Of a stretch of DNA of 53,278 bases, positions 8,639 through 17,317 are shown piece after piece; position 1 is the stretch's first letter, and each line of letters starts with the position of its first letter. The translations under genes and the position numbers were made by a program. Below the pieces are notes generated by a model that saw only the letters and a list, made by a program, of their open reading frames with translations, did no database searches and was not told where the DNA came from. The stretch is from Candidatus Rifleibacteriota bacterium (GTDB taxonomy: Bacteria > Riflebacteria > Ozemobacteria > Ozemobacterales > Ozemobacteraceae), in assembly GCA_029560455.1 (NCBI GenBank), contig JAKQKW010000447.1, positions 1 to 53,278 on the forward strand, given 5' to 3'.

Positions 8639-9529
8639 ATGGGTGACAGCAAAGTTGGGACCGTTGTGGTCAAAAGAGGTATGGCAGAGATGCAGAAGGG
8701 CGGCGTCATCATGGATGTCGTCAACGCCGAGCAGGCGAAAATCGCTGAAGCAGCCGGCGCGGTGGCGGTAATGGCACTTGAAAGGGTGCCGTCTGATATT
8801 CGCAAGGCTGGCGGCGTAGCCCGCATGGCTGACCCGACGATCATTGAAGAAGTTATGAAAGCAGTAAGCATTCCGGTCATGGCCAAGGCGCGCATCGGAC
8901 ACATCACCGAAGCCCGTATTCTCGAAGCTATGGGCGTCGACTATATCGACGAAAGCGAAGTTCTGACGCCCGCTGACGAAGAATTTCATCTTCTGAAGTC
9001 ATCTTACACCGTGCCGTTCGTCTGCGGCTGCCGCGATCTGGGCGAAGCTGCACGGCGCATCGGCGAAGGCGCTTCGATGCTGCGCACCAAAGGCGAACCT
9101 GGCACCGGCAATATCGTCGAAGCGGTGCGACATATGCGCAAGGTTAACGCCCAGGTGCGCCGGGTCGTTCACATGAGCGAAGACGAGCTGATGACTGAAG
9201 CAAAACTGCTGGGCGCCCCTTATGAAGTTCTGCTCGAAATCAAAAAGCTTGGCCGGCTGCCGGTAGTAAATTTTGCCGCCGGTGGCGTGGCAACGCCTGC
9301 TGATGCAGCTCTTATGATGGAGCTTGGCGCTGACGGTGTTTTCGTCGGCTCGGGCATTTTCAAATCAGAGAATCCGGCACTGTTTGCCAAAGCTATTGTC
9401 GAAGCGACGACGAATTTCCGTGATTACAAACTGCTGGCCGAAATCTCGAAAGGGCTGGGCACGCCGATGACCGGCCTTGAAATCACTGCGCTCGCGCCTG
9501 CTGAACGTATGCAGGACCGTGGCTGGTAA
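8639..9529 (+). CDS. pdxS: Pyridoxal 5'-phosphate synthase, synthase subunit
   Basis: Builds pyridoxal 5'-phosphate from ribose 5-phosphate, glyceraldehyde 3-phosphate and ammonia, as a (beta/alpha)8 barrel that assembles into a dodecamer. The 296-residue protein is very strongly conserved. The key residues are D26 in M-D-V-V-N-A, K83 (Schiff base with the sugar) in M-A-K-A-R-I-G-H, and the second lysine K150 in [14 protein letters not shown] precedes the ATG. pdxT follows after 11 bp. The presence of the deoxyxylulose-independent pathway implies PLP autonomy, and the PLP-dependent aminomutase at 19-21 kb is one likely consumer. Confidence 0.98.
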   Translation: MGDSKVGTVVVKRGMAEMQKGGVIMDVVNAEQAKIAEAAGAVAVMALERVPSDIRKAGGVARMADPTIIEEVMKAVSIPVMAKARIGHITEARILEAMGVDYIDESEVLTPADEEFHLLKSSYTVPFVCGCRDLGEAARRIGEGASMLRTKGEPGTGNIVEAVRHMRKVNAQVRRVVHMSEDELMTEAKLLGAPYEVLLEIKKLGRLPVVNFAAGGVATPADAALMMELGADGVFVGSGIFKSENPALFAKAIVEATTNFRDYKLLAEISKGLGTPMTGLEITALAPAERMQDRGW

Positions 9530-9540
9530 AGGAAAAACCT

Positions 9541-10134
9541 ATGCTGAAAGTCGGAATTCTCGCCCTGCAGGGCGCTGTGCGCGAACATGCCGCCTCTTTA
9601 AAGCGCTGTGGCGTCGAAGCTGTCGAAGTCAAGACTGCAGAAGATTTCAAGGGTCTTGACGGCCTGATTCTGCCTGGTGGTGAAAGCACGACCATGCGGC
9701 GACTCATCGACACCTATGATCTGATGAAGCCACTCAAACAGTTTATCTCTCTTGACCGGCCGGTTTTCGGCACCTGTGCTGGTCTGATTCTGCTGGCTGA
9801 ACGCATCGCCGGCTCGGACATCTGCCATATCGGTATGATGAATATCACTGTCGAGCGCAATTCGTTCGGCCGCCAGGTAAACAGCTTTGAGGCGCCGTTG
9901 AATATCAAAGACGTCGGCCGCGGGTTCCCCGGTGTTTTTATCAGAGCACCGCATATCAGTGAGGCCGGTGCAGGCGTTGATGTTCTGTGCGAATACGAAG
10001 GCCGCATCGTCATGGCCCGTCAGAACAACCTGCTCGGCTGCGCATTTCACCCTGAACTGACAGGTGATCAGCGTGTCATGTCGTATTTCGTCAAGATGTT
10101 ACGCGAAGCGGCCGCCACCCGCCCGAAAAGCTGA
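9541..10134 (+). CDS. pdxT: Pyridoxal 5'-phosphate synthase, glutaminase subunit
   Basis: A class I glutamine amidotransferase that hydrolyses glutamine and channels ammonia to PdxS. The 197-residue length is standard. The catalytic triad is visible: C79 in G-T-C-A-G-L, H170 and E172 in A-F-H-P-E-L. The P-G-G-E-S-T-T motif (45-51) forms the oxyanion-hole region. The gene sits 11 bp behind pdxS and has AAAGGA just before its start, so the two subunits are co-translated. Confidence 0.97.
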   Translation: MLKVGILALQGAVREHAASLKRCGVEAVEVKTAEDFKGLDGLILPGGESTTMRRLIDTYDLMKPLKQFISLDRPVFGTCAGLILLAERIAGSDICHIGMMNITVERNSFGRQVNSFEAPLNIKDVGRGFPGVFIRAPHISEAGAGVDVLCEYEGRIVMARQNNLLGCAFHPELTGDQRVMSYFVKMLREAAATRPKS

Positions 10135-10366
10135 ATCAGCTTCAGAAAAGCAATTTAATACAGATAGCACAATGTCGCATATGAGTTGAAGAACCATAAT
10201 CCATCACGTCTTTCCGCGAAAAAAAGTGGTCCAAGTAAAACCTTGTAATTCCTGTGTGAGAATGGACTGTTTTTGTTGCTGCGGTTATCGATAAAACCGG
10301 CGGCCGGGCATAAAAAATTCAGGTGCCGGGTTGCTGGGGTAAGTTTTACACCGACGGCACTGGTGG

Positions 10367-10437
10367 TTGTGAACCATATCACAAAACGACTTCGGCGGCA
10401 GGTTTATTTGCGCCGTCTGCAGGCCCTGTGTTATTTT
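10367..10437 (+). promoter_or_regulatory. CRP/FNR-type palindrome and promoter before the OPT transporter gene
   Basis: TTGTGA and TCACAA form a perfect inverted repeat with a 6-base spacer (10367-10384), matching the TGTGA-N6-TCACA class of sites bound by CRP/FNR-family activators. A candidate promoter follows: TTGCGC (10408-10413), 18 bases, TATTTT (10432-10437). The rest of the gap from 10135 to 10465 holds a weak hairpin after pdxT and nothing else I can name. Confidence 0.5.
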
Positions 10438-10465
10438 TACGCCTACGTTAATCAGAGGAGAGAAT

Positions 10466-12781
10466 ATGAGTCAGAAAGACAGATTGTCGCCAAAGGCCTA
10501 TGAAGTGGTTGACGGCAAAGAATACCCCAGCTTCATACCGGCCGGTGAAAGTCCGCTCGAGTTCACATTAAAGGCCGTGGTGATCGGCATTGTTATCGGT
10601 TGCGTGTTTGGCGCTGCCAATGCTTATCTTGGCCTGAAGGTCGGTTTGACGGTTTCGGCCTCGATACCGGCTGCGGTTATGGCAGTCGCCATTTTTCGCA
10701 TTTTCTTCAAACAGGGCACCATTCTCGAAACCAACATCGTGCAGACGGTTGGTTCAGCCGGTGAATCACTGGCGGCCGGCGTAATATTCACGATTCCGGC
10801 CTTTTTTATCTGGGGTCTTGAACCTTCCAAGCTCGAAATTGCGGTAATCGCAATCGTTGGCGGTGCTATCGGCGTTCTTTTCATGATTCCGCTGCGCCGC
10901 TACCTGATCGTACAGGAACACGGCCAACTGCCATACCCGGAAGGAACCGCCTGTGCCGAAGTGCTCGTTGCAGGTCAGGGCGACATTTCAAAAGCAAAAA
11001 CCCTGTTTCAGGGAATGGGCATCGGGGCTCTCTATCAGGCGCTGATGCACAACCGTCTTTTCGGCCTGTGGAGTAAAGAACCGGCAGCTCATATTCCGCG
11101 GTTCAAGGGTGCCGAAATCGGCGCAGAAGTAACTCCTGAACTGCTTGGGGTCGGCTACATCATCGGACCGCAGATTGCAGCCATCATGCTCAGCGGCGGT
11201 ATTTTTGGCTGGCTGGTGCTGATTCCGCTGATCACTCTGTTTGGCGAGCACTGCACTTCTCCCATTTATCCTGAAATGACGAATCTGATCAGCGATATGG
11301 GCCCGGGCAGCATCTGGTCGCGTTACATTCGTTACATCGGCGCCGGTGGCGTTGCATTTGCCGGTATTTTCTCGCTGATCAAGTCGATCCCGGTCATTCT
11401 TTCAAGCTTCAAGGCAGGCTTCGCGCAGCTCGGCAAAAACTCGGTTGAGGCGACAGTAAGAACAGACCTGGATTTGCCGATGAGCGTAATTCTTGGCGGC
11501 TCACTGTCTCTAGCCCTTATTGCCACAATTTTTCTCAATGCCACAATTTTTCATTCGTTCAGTATTTCGGCAATCGCCGGCATTCTGATCGTTGTCTTTG
11601 GCTTCTTCTTTGTCACCGTATCATCACGCATCGTTGGTCTGCTCGGTTCTTCGTCAAACCCGATCTCTGGCATGACGATCGCGACCCTGCTGCTGACCTG
11701 CATTATTTTCATTCTGGCCGGCATGGCTGATATGCCAAATGTAAAAATCGCAGTTCTTACTGTCGGTGCCTTTGTCTGTATTGCCGCCGCAATCGCCGGC
11801 GACACCTCACAGGACCTGAAAACCGGTTTTCTTATCGGTGCCACGCCGAAATACCAGCAGATTGGCGAATTTATCGGCGTTCTCGCTTCGGGCCTGACCA
11901 TGGGCTTCGTCATGTATCTGCTCAAAGATGCGATCACCACAGGTGAGTTGCCGGCTCCCCAGGCGAATTTGATGAAACTCGTCGTTGATGGAGTTATCGG
12001 CGGCAACCTGCCCTGGAACCTCGTAATCAGCGGCATGTTCATCGCCCTTGGCGTCGAACTGCTCGGCATCAACTCACTGGCGTTCGCGGTTGGTCTCTAC
12101 CTGCCGCTGTCACTGTCGGTGCCTATCATGGCCGGTGGCATTATCCGCTGGGTACTCGAAATGCGCACAAAAGACCCCGATCTCGAAGAAAAACGCGAAA
12201 CCGGCGTTCTTTACTCATCCGGTCTGATTGCCGGCGCGGCTCTTACCGGGGTTTTCATCATGGTGCTCATGGGTATTGCAGAAAAGAGTCCGGGCCTGCT
12301 CGAAGGCATCAATAAGCCTGGCATTCACCTTGCCTCGACTCAGCTCAGCAACGTCGAAATCAACGGTCAACAGTTGACTGGCAGCTATCACAAAGTTTCG
12401 CCGGCAGTCTATCCGGCGACCGACGATATCGTCGAAAAGATTTCGGCCGCCAAGATCGCTCTGCGCGAACTCAAAGCTGCTGCAACTCCAGACGCCGCAG
12501 CGATAACCGCCAAAGAAGCTGAAATCACAGCCCTTAATGAGCAGATGCAAAAAGCCAAAACTCAGACCTTTGCCGTCAAGGCCATGCTGAATGGCGCGGC
12601 AGTCGAAACCAGCGTCGATCTCGGCAAATGGGAACAGGCCTATCTAGTCGCCGCCGATGGCAAAATCGAAGTCGCCGGCGAAGCTCCGGGCAGCCAGTCG
12701 CGGGCTGTAATCGCCTTTCTGTTTCTCTGTGCCACGCTGGCATACTTCGCCATGCGCAAACCGGTAAAAACAGAAGCCTGA
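10466..12781 (+). CDS. OPT-family (oligopeptide/metal-chelate) transporter
   Basis: A 771-residue polytopic membrane protein with about 15 hydrophobic segments. It contains the OPT hallmarks: A-N-A-Y-L-G-L-K-V-G-L-T near residue 50 and P-Y-P-E-G-T-A-C-A-E-V near residue 155. OPT proteins import peptides or metal-siderophore complexes by proton coupling; the substrate cannot be told from sequence. Between the last two membrane segments (about 620-740) lies an insertion of roughly 120 residues. It contains a short Ala/Glu/Lys coiled-coil stretch and probably faces outside the membrane. GAGGAG lies 8 bases before the ATG. The gene has its own promoter region and terminator, so it is monocistronic. 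Confidence 0.9.
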   Translation: MSQKDRLSPKAYEVVDGKEYPSFIPAGESPLEFTLKAVVIGIVIGCVFGAANAYLGLKVGLTVSASIPAAVMAVAIFRIFFKQGTILETNIVQTVGSAGESLAAGVIFTIPAFFIWGLEPSKLEIAVIAIVGGAIGVLFMIPLRRYLIVQEHGQLPYPEGTACAEVLVAGQGDISKAKTLFQGMGIGALYQALMHNRLFGLWSKEPAAHIPRFKGAEIGAEVTPELLGVGYIIGPQIAAIMLSGGIFGWLVLIPLITLFGEHCTSPIYPEMTNLISDMGPGSIWSRYIRYIGAGGVAFAGIFSLIKSIPVILSSFKAGFAQLGKNSVEATVRTDLDLPMSVILGGSLSLALIATIFLNATIFHSFSISAIAGILIVVFGFFFVTVSSRIVGLLGSSSNPISGMTIATLLLTCIIFILAGMADMPNVKIAVLTVGAFVCIAAAIAGDTSQDLKTGFLIGATPKYQQIGEFIGVLASGLTMGFVMYLLKDAITTGELPAPQANLMKLVVDGVIGGNLPWNLVISGMFIALGVELLGINSLAFAVGLYLPLSLSVPIMAGGIIRWVLEMRTKDPDLEEKRETGVLYSSGLIAGAALTGVFIMVLMGIAEKSPGLLEGINKPGIHLASTQLSNVEINGQQLTGSYHKVSPAVYPATDDIVEKISAAKIALRELKAAATPDAAAITAKEAEITALNEQMQKAKTQTFAVKAMLNGAAVETSVDLGKWEQAYLVAADGKIEVAGEAPGSQSRAVIAFLFLCATLAYFAMRKPVKTEA

Positions 12782-12805
12782 TTCAGATAAAACCGCTCAG
12801 TTATC

Positions 12806-12841
12806 AAAAACCCCGTAACCTGTAAGAGTTACGGGGTTTTT
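12806..12841. terminator. Bidirectional terminator between OPT gene and mosaic protein gene
   Basis: A perfect 14-bp inverted repeat (12806-12819 with 12828-12841) carries A and T runs on its two flanks, so it can serve both converging genes. The loop is 8 bases. Confidence 0.85.
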
Positions 12842-12877
12842 CTTTCTGACGACAGTCAGTTAACAGAATTGATCGGG

Positions 12878-15800
12878 TTAAAACCCAAGAAACTTTTTAA
12901 TGCCTTTTCCGACATTACCCACAACGCTGACAGCTGATTTTATGGCTGACTCGCCGTAGTCTTTCGCCTTGTTGCCCGCATCGCGCGAAAAATCACCGAT
13001 TTGACTGACGGCTTCAGAAACGGCTTTTCCCGATTCTTCTGCCACCTTTTTCGCTTCATCAGCCATTTGTCTGGCCTGATCTTCAATGTTGCCGACAAAT
13101 TCTTTGACAACCTTTTCTACCGCCTCGGCAAACTGTTTGGCCAGATCACCAGTCTGCTCGATCACCTTCTCAGTCAGCTCAGAGACAATGGTTGAAACCA
13201 GGCTGGCCGAAACTTTGACATTCCTGATGCCAACCTGCATCGACTTGCCGGCAATGCTACAGTCGACAACCATCTCTGGCAGGTTTCCACCGGCAATTTT
13301 GTCGAGCGAACCCTTGACTTCGATCGACCTGATGCTCAATATTGACCCGGCAAACGCGCCTGCAAACTTACCCAGGCCAGGAGTATTCTGAACCGAGCTG
13401 ATTACCAGACCCTGAACGCTCTGAATGAAGGCAGTATCGACTTTTCCGGCCAGTTCAAGGCCGCCATCCGGGAAAAGATTTTTGCGGCCGGCGTTTGCTG
13501 TGCCAAGCAGGGTAAGCGGCAACACACCGCCAAAATCACCCGAAATCTGTATTTTCATAACATCACTGATTTCCTGAATGTATTCCATGGGCGAGCCGGC
13601 AATAACAACTTTGCCCTTAACCGAAAACTTGTTGCTGTCTTTTGTATGGTTGATAATGCCAAGCGGGCCATCGTTTTTGTTTTTGGCATCGGAAGGGGCG
13701 GTCAATTGCAGCGGCCCGACCGACACCTTCTGCATCTGAACAGTTCCTACCGTCTTTCCTTCGGGACTGAAAAGCACTTCGACCCAGCCAAGCTTTTTGT
13801 CGTCAAAAATGAAATCGCCACGCAACCTGGTGCCGGTGACCAGATCCAGATTTTCTGCGGTCACCTTCGAAATCATGAACTCGGCATTTTTGACCTTGAT
13901 GGTGTCGAACGGAAACCCTGGCGCAGGTAATGTCGCCTTTGAACCGACGGTGGCTGCTTTTAAAAAGAAATTTGCGACTCCGACTACATCCTGCCAGGAA
14001 ACTTCGGCCATCGAAGCTATCAGCCCGGAAATACCGGGAAAATCGGGATTATAAGCACCAAGCATTTCTATTTCGGACTTCAGGCCGATATCCATGGCAC
14101 CTTTTACAAAAAGGGTCGGCAGAATGCCTTTGCCACCCTTGGCACCCAATGCAAAATTGCCGCCAAAACCCATTTTCTGCAGCGACAGGCCATTGATGCC
14201 CAGCGGGTTTTCCCACTTGCCTGGAATATCGGCTTTAACGAGAATACCCTTTGTTTTGGTGTCAGAAAGCGGAATTTCTACGGAAACCTTCAGCAAAGTC
14301 TGTATCTTTTCTGAGAGGCGCAGTTGCATGTCTGCAAACAGAGAGAGCATTTCCTGATTAAGTTCGAAGCGCGGGTTTTGAAAGCCAAGAAGTTTTGAAA
14401 TCGTCTCAATAGACGAAAACAAATCACCTGCAACCTTCTGCCCGGCGATGGCTTTTTCAAATTCCTGTTTCAGATTTGTTGCAGAGCCAGAACCGCTGCC
14501 CGATTCGACTGCCGTGCCACCAGACAGGGTTTCTGCTGCCGACCCGGCTTCAGCTACCGACATATCTGGAATTTCTACCGTCAGTGAAGCATTCTCTGAT
14601 TCTGCGCCTGATGTCGATTCAGACTGATTCTGCAGGCCCGGATTTTTCTTAACAAATTCTTCAACTGCTTTATCGAGAATTTCGTCACGATTTTGCTCAA
14701 GATGCAGGTCGATAAGACCTTTTAGCACATCTGCATGTATTTCTTCAGGCTTCAATGCAGGAATAACCCATGCCTGCGACATTGGCATGGGCACCAGACC
14801 AATTGAATTCACAAAATTGCCGGTATAAACATCAACGCCCTGAAACAGACAGCCGTGGCCGCCCATGGAGAAATCGCTGCCGCCATCACCACCCGCACTC
14901 TTGCTCTCTTTGTTGTCTTTTGCGGTAAACGAACGGCCATTAAGTTTTCTGAACTGCACCCGCAGTTGATCGATCATAGAACCGTTGCGGCCGCTGATGC
15001 CAGAAACCGCCCAGTCTTTATCAGCAATCAGAGAATATTCTTTACCGCCATTGCCACCGCGCTTTTCGCCTTCGTATTCTTCTCCGGCATCAGCAAACTT
15101 TCTAAAAACCGGCCTGATGTTGTCGATCAAGCCGCCGGAACGCACTTTAAAACCAGCCAGATACCAGTCGCTGCTCCTGGCCAGCTCAGTAAACGGCACG
15201 TCAGTAGCCCCTCCAACCGGCCGGTCGTTAAACCAGGCCCCAAGAAATGTTCCGGGCGGCAACCCGACTTCGTCGCCGGCATCTCTGCCAACCACAAACA
15301 ATGAAATGGGCCGCGCCAACCCGGAACCCTTGTCGTTCCATACTGGTCTGGCAGCTCTTCCCGGTATGACCAGGTCCTGACGAATACATCTTAAATTGCC
15401 TAACGATGGAACTTTTTCAGGCTTTTTCCCGTCAGTAGTAACAACCAGACCAAGCGCCACGTAGCCTTTGGGAGCAACAGGCTGCCAGATTGAAGCATTA
15501 CTGCTGCCAGCCTTGCCATCGCGACTGCTCCAGATTTCTTCGTAGCCTTCAGGTTTCTGCAATGAGTTTGGATCGTCGAGAATAATCATCGATGAATAAA
15601 CCGGTTTTTCATCGCCAGGGGCCAGAGCATCACCAAGAAAAGCCCAGCCCTTAGGTGTTTTCGGGCGATGAACCGAAATATCAGCGGCAACGCCAAGATT
15701 TTTGCTGCTCCATTCACTGGTAAACTCTTTGATATAGCCACATCTGAGACCATTTTTCGAAATAATCGTTACAAAGCCTGATTCATCCTCAGCTGGTAGA

Positions 15801-16756
15801 ACCTTAAGACGAAGCATGGCGGCCTCATCTTTATCGGCCATGGCCTCGCTGCCGTTTCTGCTGACGAAACTGCCGCTTTCGCAACGCAGATACACAGAAT
15901 CGTCTTTGCCAAAAAGCACATTAAAGGCTGGCGCAGAATTGACTTCAGCTTCAACAGCATATAAGTATGTGACCTTGTTTTTGACTACAGGGGAAAGATA
16001 CCAGCCATTATCTGCCTGAAAACTGAACCTGCAGCCACCATAGCTGACCAGTCTGAATCTTTCCCAAACTCTGGCTTCAGTTGCGTCAACACGAACAGAG
16101 TAATCTCTGTCCTGATCGACTGAAAAATAACGGTTGCCATGTTCGTTCTGCAACCCGACAATCATTCCCGTCGCCAGATCAGGCAAAGGTGCGTTGGCAG
16201 CGGCTGTAACCCTGAGTTTTTCCCAGGTGTCTATTTTATCGGCACAGACGAAAATATCGCCATTTGGCTCTACTGAAAGGTATTTACCGTTCGCCCCTTT
16301 AAGGCTGATACTGTCGTCGCCGTTGACGGTTATTTCAAAGATTTCCCATTCTCTTGTCCATTTGCTGCGTGCGCTTAAAGGGGCCCGGCTGGCACCTATG
16401 TCGGCCGAGGCAAAATATCCATGCACTCCAAACAGTGCGAATTTTCCGGCTGAAACCTCAACCAGTTGAAGTCTTTCCCATAGATCGGGTTTGTCAGCAG
16501 CAGCCCGGGCAGCCATTGCAGAATCAAAACAGATGAATTTACCGTTATGTGCCTGCAGGTTCACGTGACTGCCATTTTTGACAAGATCCTGCACCGTTTG
16601 AGATTTTTTTACAGCAGACCCAACTTTCTTTCTTTCATCGCTGTTCAACTGATTTTCAACGCTTCGCAAAGCACCGAGAAACACCTGAGCTGAAACAATG
16701 TTCTGCTGAAAAACAAGCAAAGACAAGACAATCAGAAGCCGGAAAACTTTTCTCAT
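12878..16756 (-). CDS. Giant secreted mosaic protein with beta-trefoil, Vps62-like and lectin-like modules
   Basis: A 1292-residue exported protein. A signal peptide (1-24) is followed by fascin-like beta-trefoil repeats (about 60-325: recurring L-x-x-x-N-G-K-Y-L-S and W-E-x-F/L-R units). A Vps62-like stretch (about 330-495) has T-P-K-G-W-A-F-L-G-D and A-P-K-G-Y-V-A-L-G. Two jacalin-like units (about 530-660) have G-G-N-G-G and G-S-M-I-D-Q-L-R-V-Q-F. Then come a Ser/Gly/Glu linker (about 705-765) and a long beta-rich region of unknown type. An Ala/Lys/Glu helical tail (1190-1292) resembles LEA or apolipoprotein repeats. The start at 16756 has GGGGAG 7 bases upstream. The modules suggest carbohydrate or surface binding. 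Domain names are by eye and no whole-length homologue is known to me. Confidence 0.8.
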   Translation of the reverse strand: MRKVFRLLIVLSLLVFQQNIVSAQVFLGALRSVENQLNSDERKKVGSAVKKSQTVQDLVKNGSHVNLQAHNGKFICFDSAMAARAAADKPDLWERLQLVEVSAGKFALFGVHGYFASADIGASRAPLSARSKWTREWEIFEITVNGDDSISLKGANGKYLSVEPNGDIFVCADKIDTWEKLRVTAAANAPLPDLATGMIVGLQNEHGNRYFSVDQDRDYSVRVDATEARVWERFRLVSYGGCRFSFQADNGWYLSPVVKNKVTYLYAVEAEVNSAPAFNVLFGKDDSVYLRCESGSFVSRNGSEAMADKDEAAMLRLKVLPAEDESGFVTIISKNGLRCGYIKEFTSEWSSKNLGVAADISVHRPKTPKGWAFLGDALAPGDEKPVYSSMIILDDPNSLQKPEGYEEIWSSRDGKAGSSNASIWQPVAPKGYVALGLVVTTDGKKPEKVPSLGNLRCIRQDLVIPGRAARPVWNDKGSGLARPISLFVVGRDAGDEVGLPPGTFLGAWFNDRPVGGATDVPFTELARSSDWYLAGFKVRSGGLIDNIRPVFRKFADAGEEYEGEKRGGNGGKEYSLIADKDWAVSGISGRNGSMIDQLRVQFRKLNGRSFTAKDNKESKSAGGDGGSDFSMGGHGCLFQGVDVYTGNFVNSIGLVPMPMSQAWVIPALKPEEIHADVLKGLIDLHLEQNRDEILDKAVEEFVKKNPGLQNQSESTSGAESENASLTVEIPDMSVAEAGSAAETLSGGTAVESGSGSGSATNLKQEFEKAIAGQKVAGDLFSSIETISKLLGFQNPRFELNQEMLSLFADMQLRLSEKIQTLLKVSVEIPLSDTKTKGILVKADIPGKWENPLGINGLSLQKMGFGGNFALGAKGGKGILPTLFVKGAMDIGLKSEIEMLGAYNPDFPGISGLIASMAEVSWQDVVGVANFFLKAATVGSKATLPAPGFPFDTIKVKNAEFMISKVTAENLDLVTGTRLRGDFIFDDKKLGWVEVLFSPEGKTVGTVQMQKVSVGPLQLTAPSDAKNKNDGPLGIINHTKDSNKFSVKGKVVIAGSPMEYIQEISDVMKIQISGDFGGVLPLTLLGTANAGRKNLFPDGGLELAGKVDTAFIQSVQGLVISSVQNTPGLGKFAGAFAGSILSIRSIEVKGSLDKIAGGNLPEMVVDCSIAGKSMQVGIRNVKVSASLVSTIVSELTEKVIEQTGDLAKQFAEAVEKVVKEFVGNIEDQARQMADEAKKVAEESGKAVSEAVSQIGDFSRDAGNKAKDYGESAIKSAVSVVGNVGKGIKKFLGF

Positions 16757-17032
16757 CAGTAATCTCCCCAGCACCATAAAATTCGGGCGACCAGACAATT
16801 ACCGCAAATGAGTCTATGCTTGATTTCACCGCTTTCCGGCGGCTCTGCAATAGTTTACCGGCTTCTCTCTATGCCTGGTTAAACGAGTTTACGAATGTCT
16901 GTACTAACGCCCGGTGGTGGAAACTCTGCTTTCATTCTATTATCAATCCATATAAATTAAAACCCATAATTTGATTCGACGTTCAAAATGCCTGGTCGAC
17001 TGTCACACATAATTTAAAGAACAGGCAATCAT

Positions 17033-17083
17033 TGCGTCATCCCTGCGCTTGTGCCCGGAGGGTGAAAGCAGGGATCCAAGCTC
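17033..17083. repeat. REP-like palindromic repeat copy
   Basis: A GCGTCATCCCTGCG core pairs with a GCAGGGATCC arm. This is a member of the dispersed GTCATTCC...GGAATCC family found in several gaps of this window. The surrounding gap (16757-17317) otherwise shows no gene, only AT-rich DNA. Confidence 0.6.
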
Positions 17084-17230
17084 TTAACTATAAGATTCCC
17101 GCCAGCCCTTTTTCTTCTTCAGGGTAATGGCGATTGAAGAGTTCACCGGGTTGATGGAGAAACATGCAGTTCTGTTGCGACAGAGAACTGGAAGAGTTAA
17201 TGAACCTGATTCTGTAAGTCTTAATTTATG

Positions 17231-17266
17231 CCATAAAAAAGAATGCCCGGTAATAAACCGGACATT
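17231..17266 (-). terminator. Rho-independent terminator of the metallophosphoesterase gene
   Basis: A 10-bp stem (17242-17251 with 17257-17266) with one G-T wobble on the minus strand and a 5-base loop is followed by a T-rich run on that strand (complement of 17235-17240). It lies about 50 bp past the stop at 17318. Confidence 0.75.
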
Positions 17267-17317
17267 TCTATCGAACTATGATCGCCAAAATGGCTAACAA
17301 TGCTGTTACAGCAAAAT

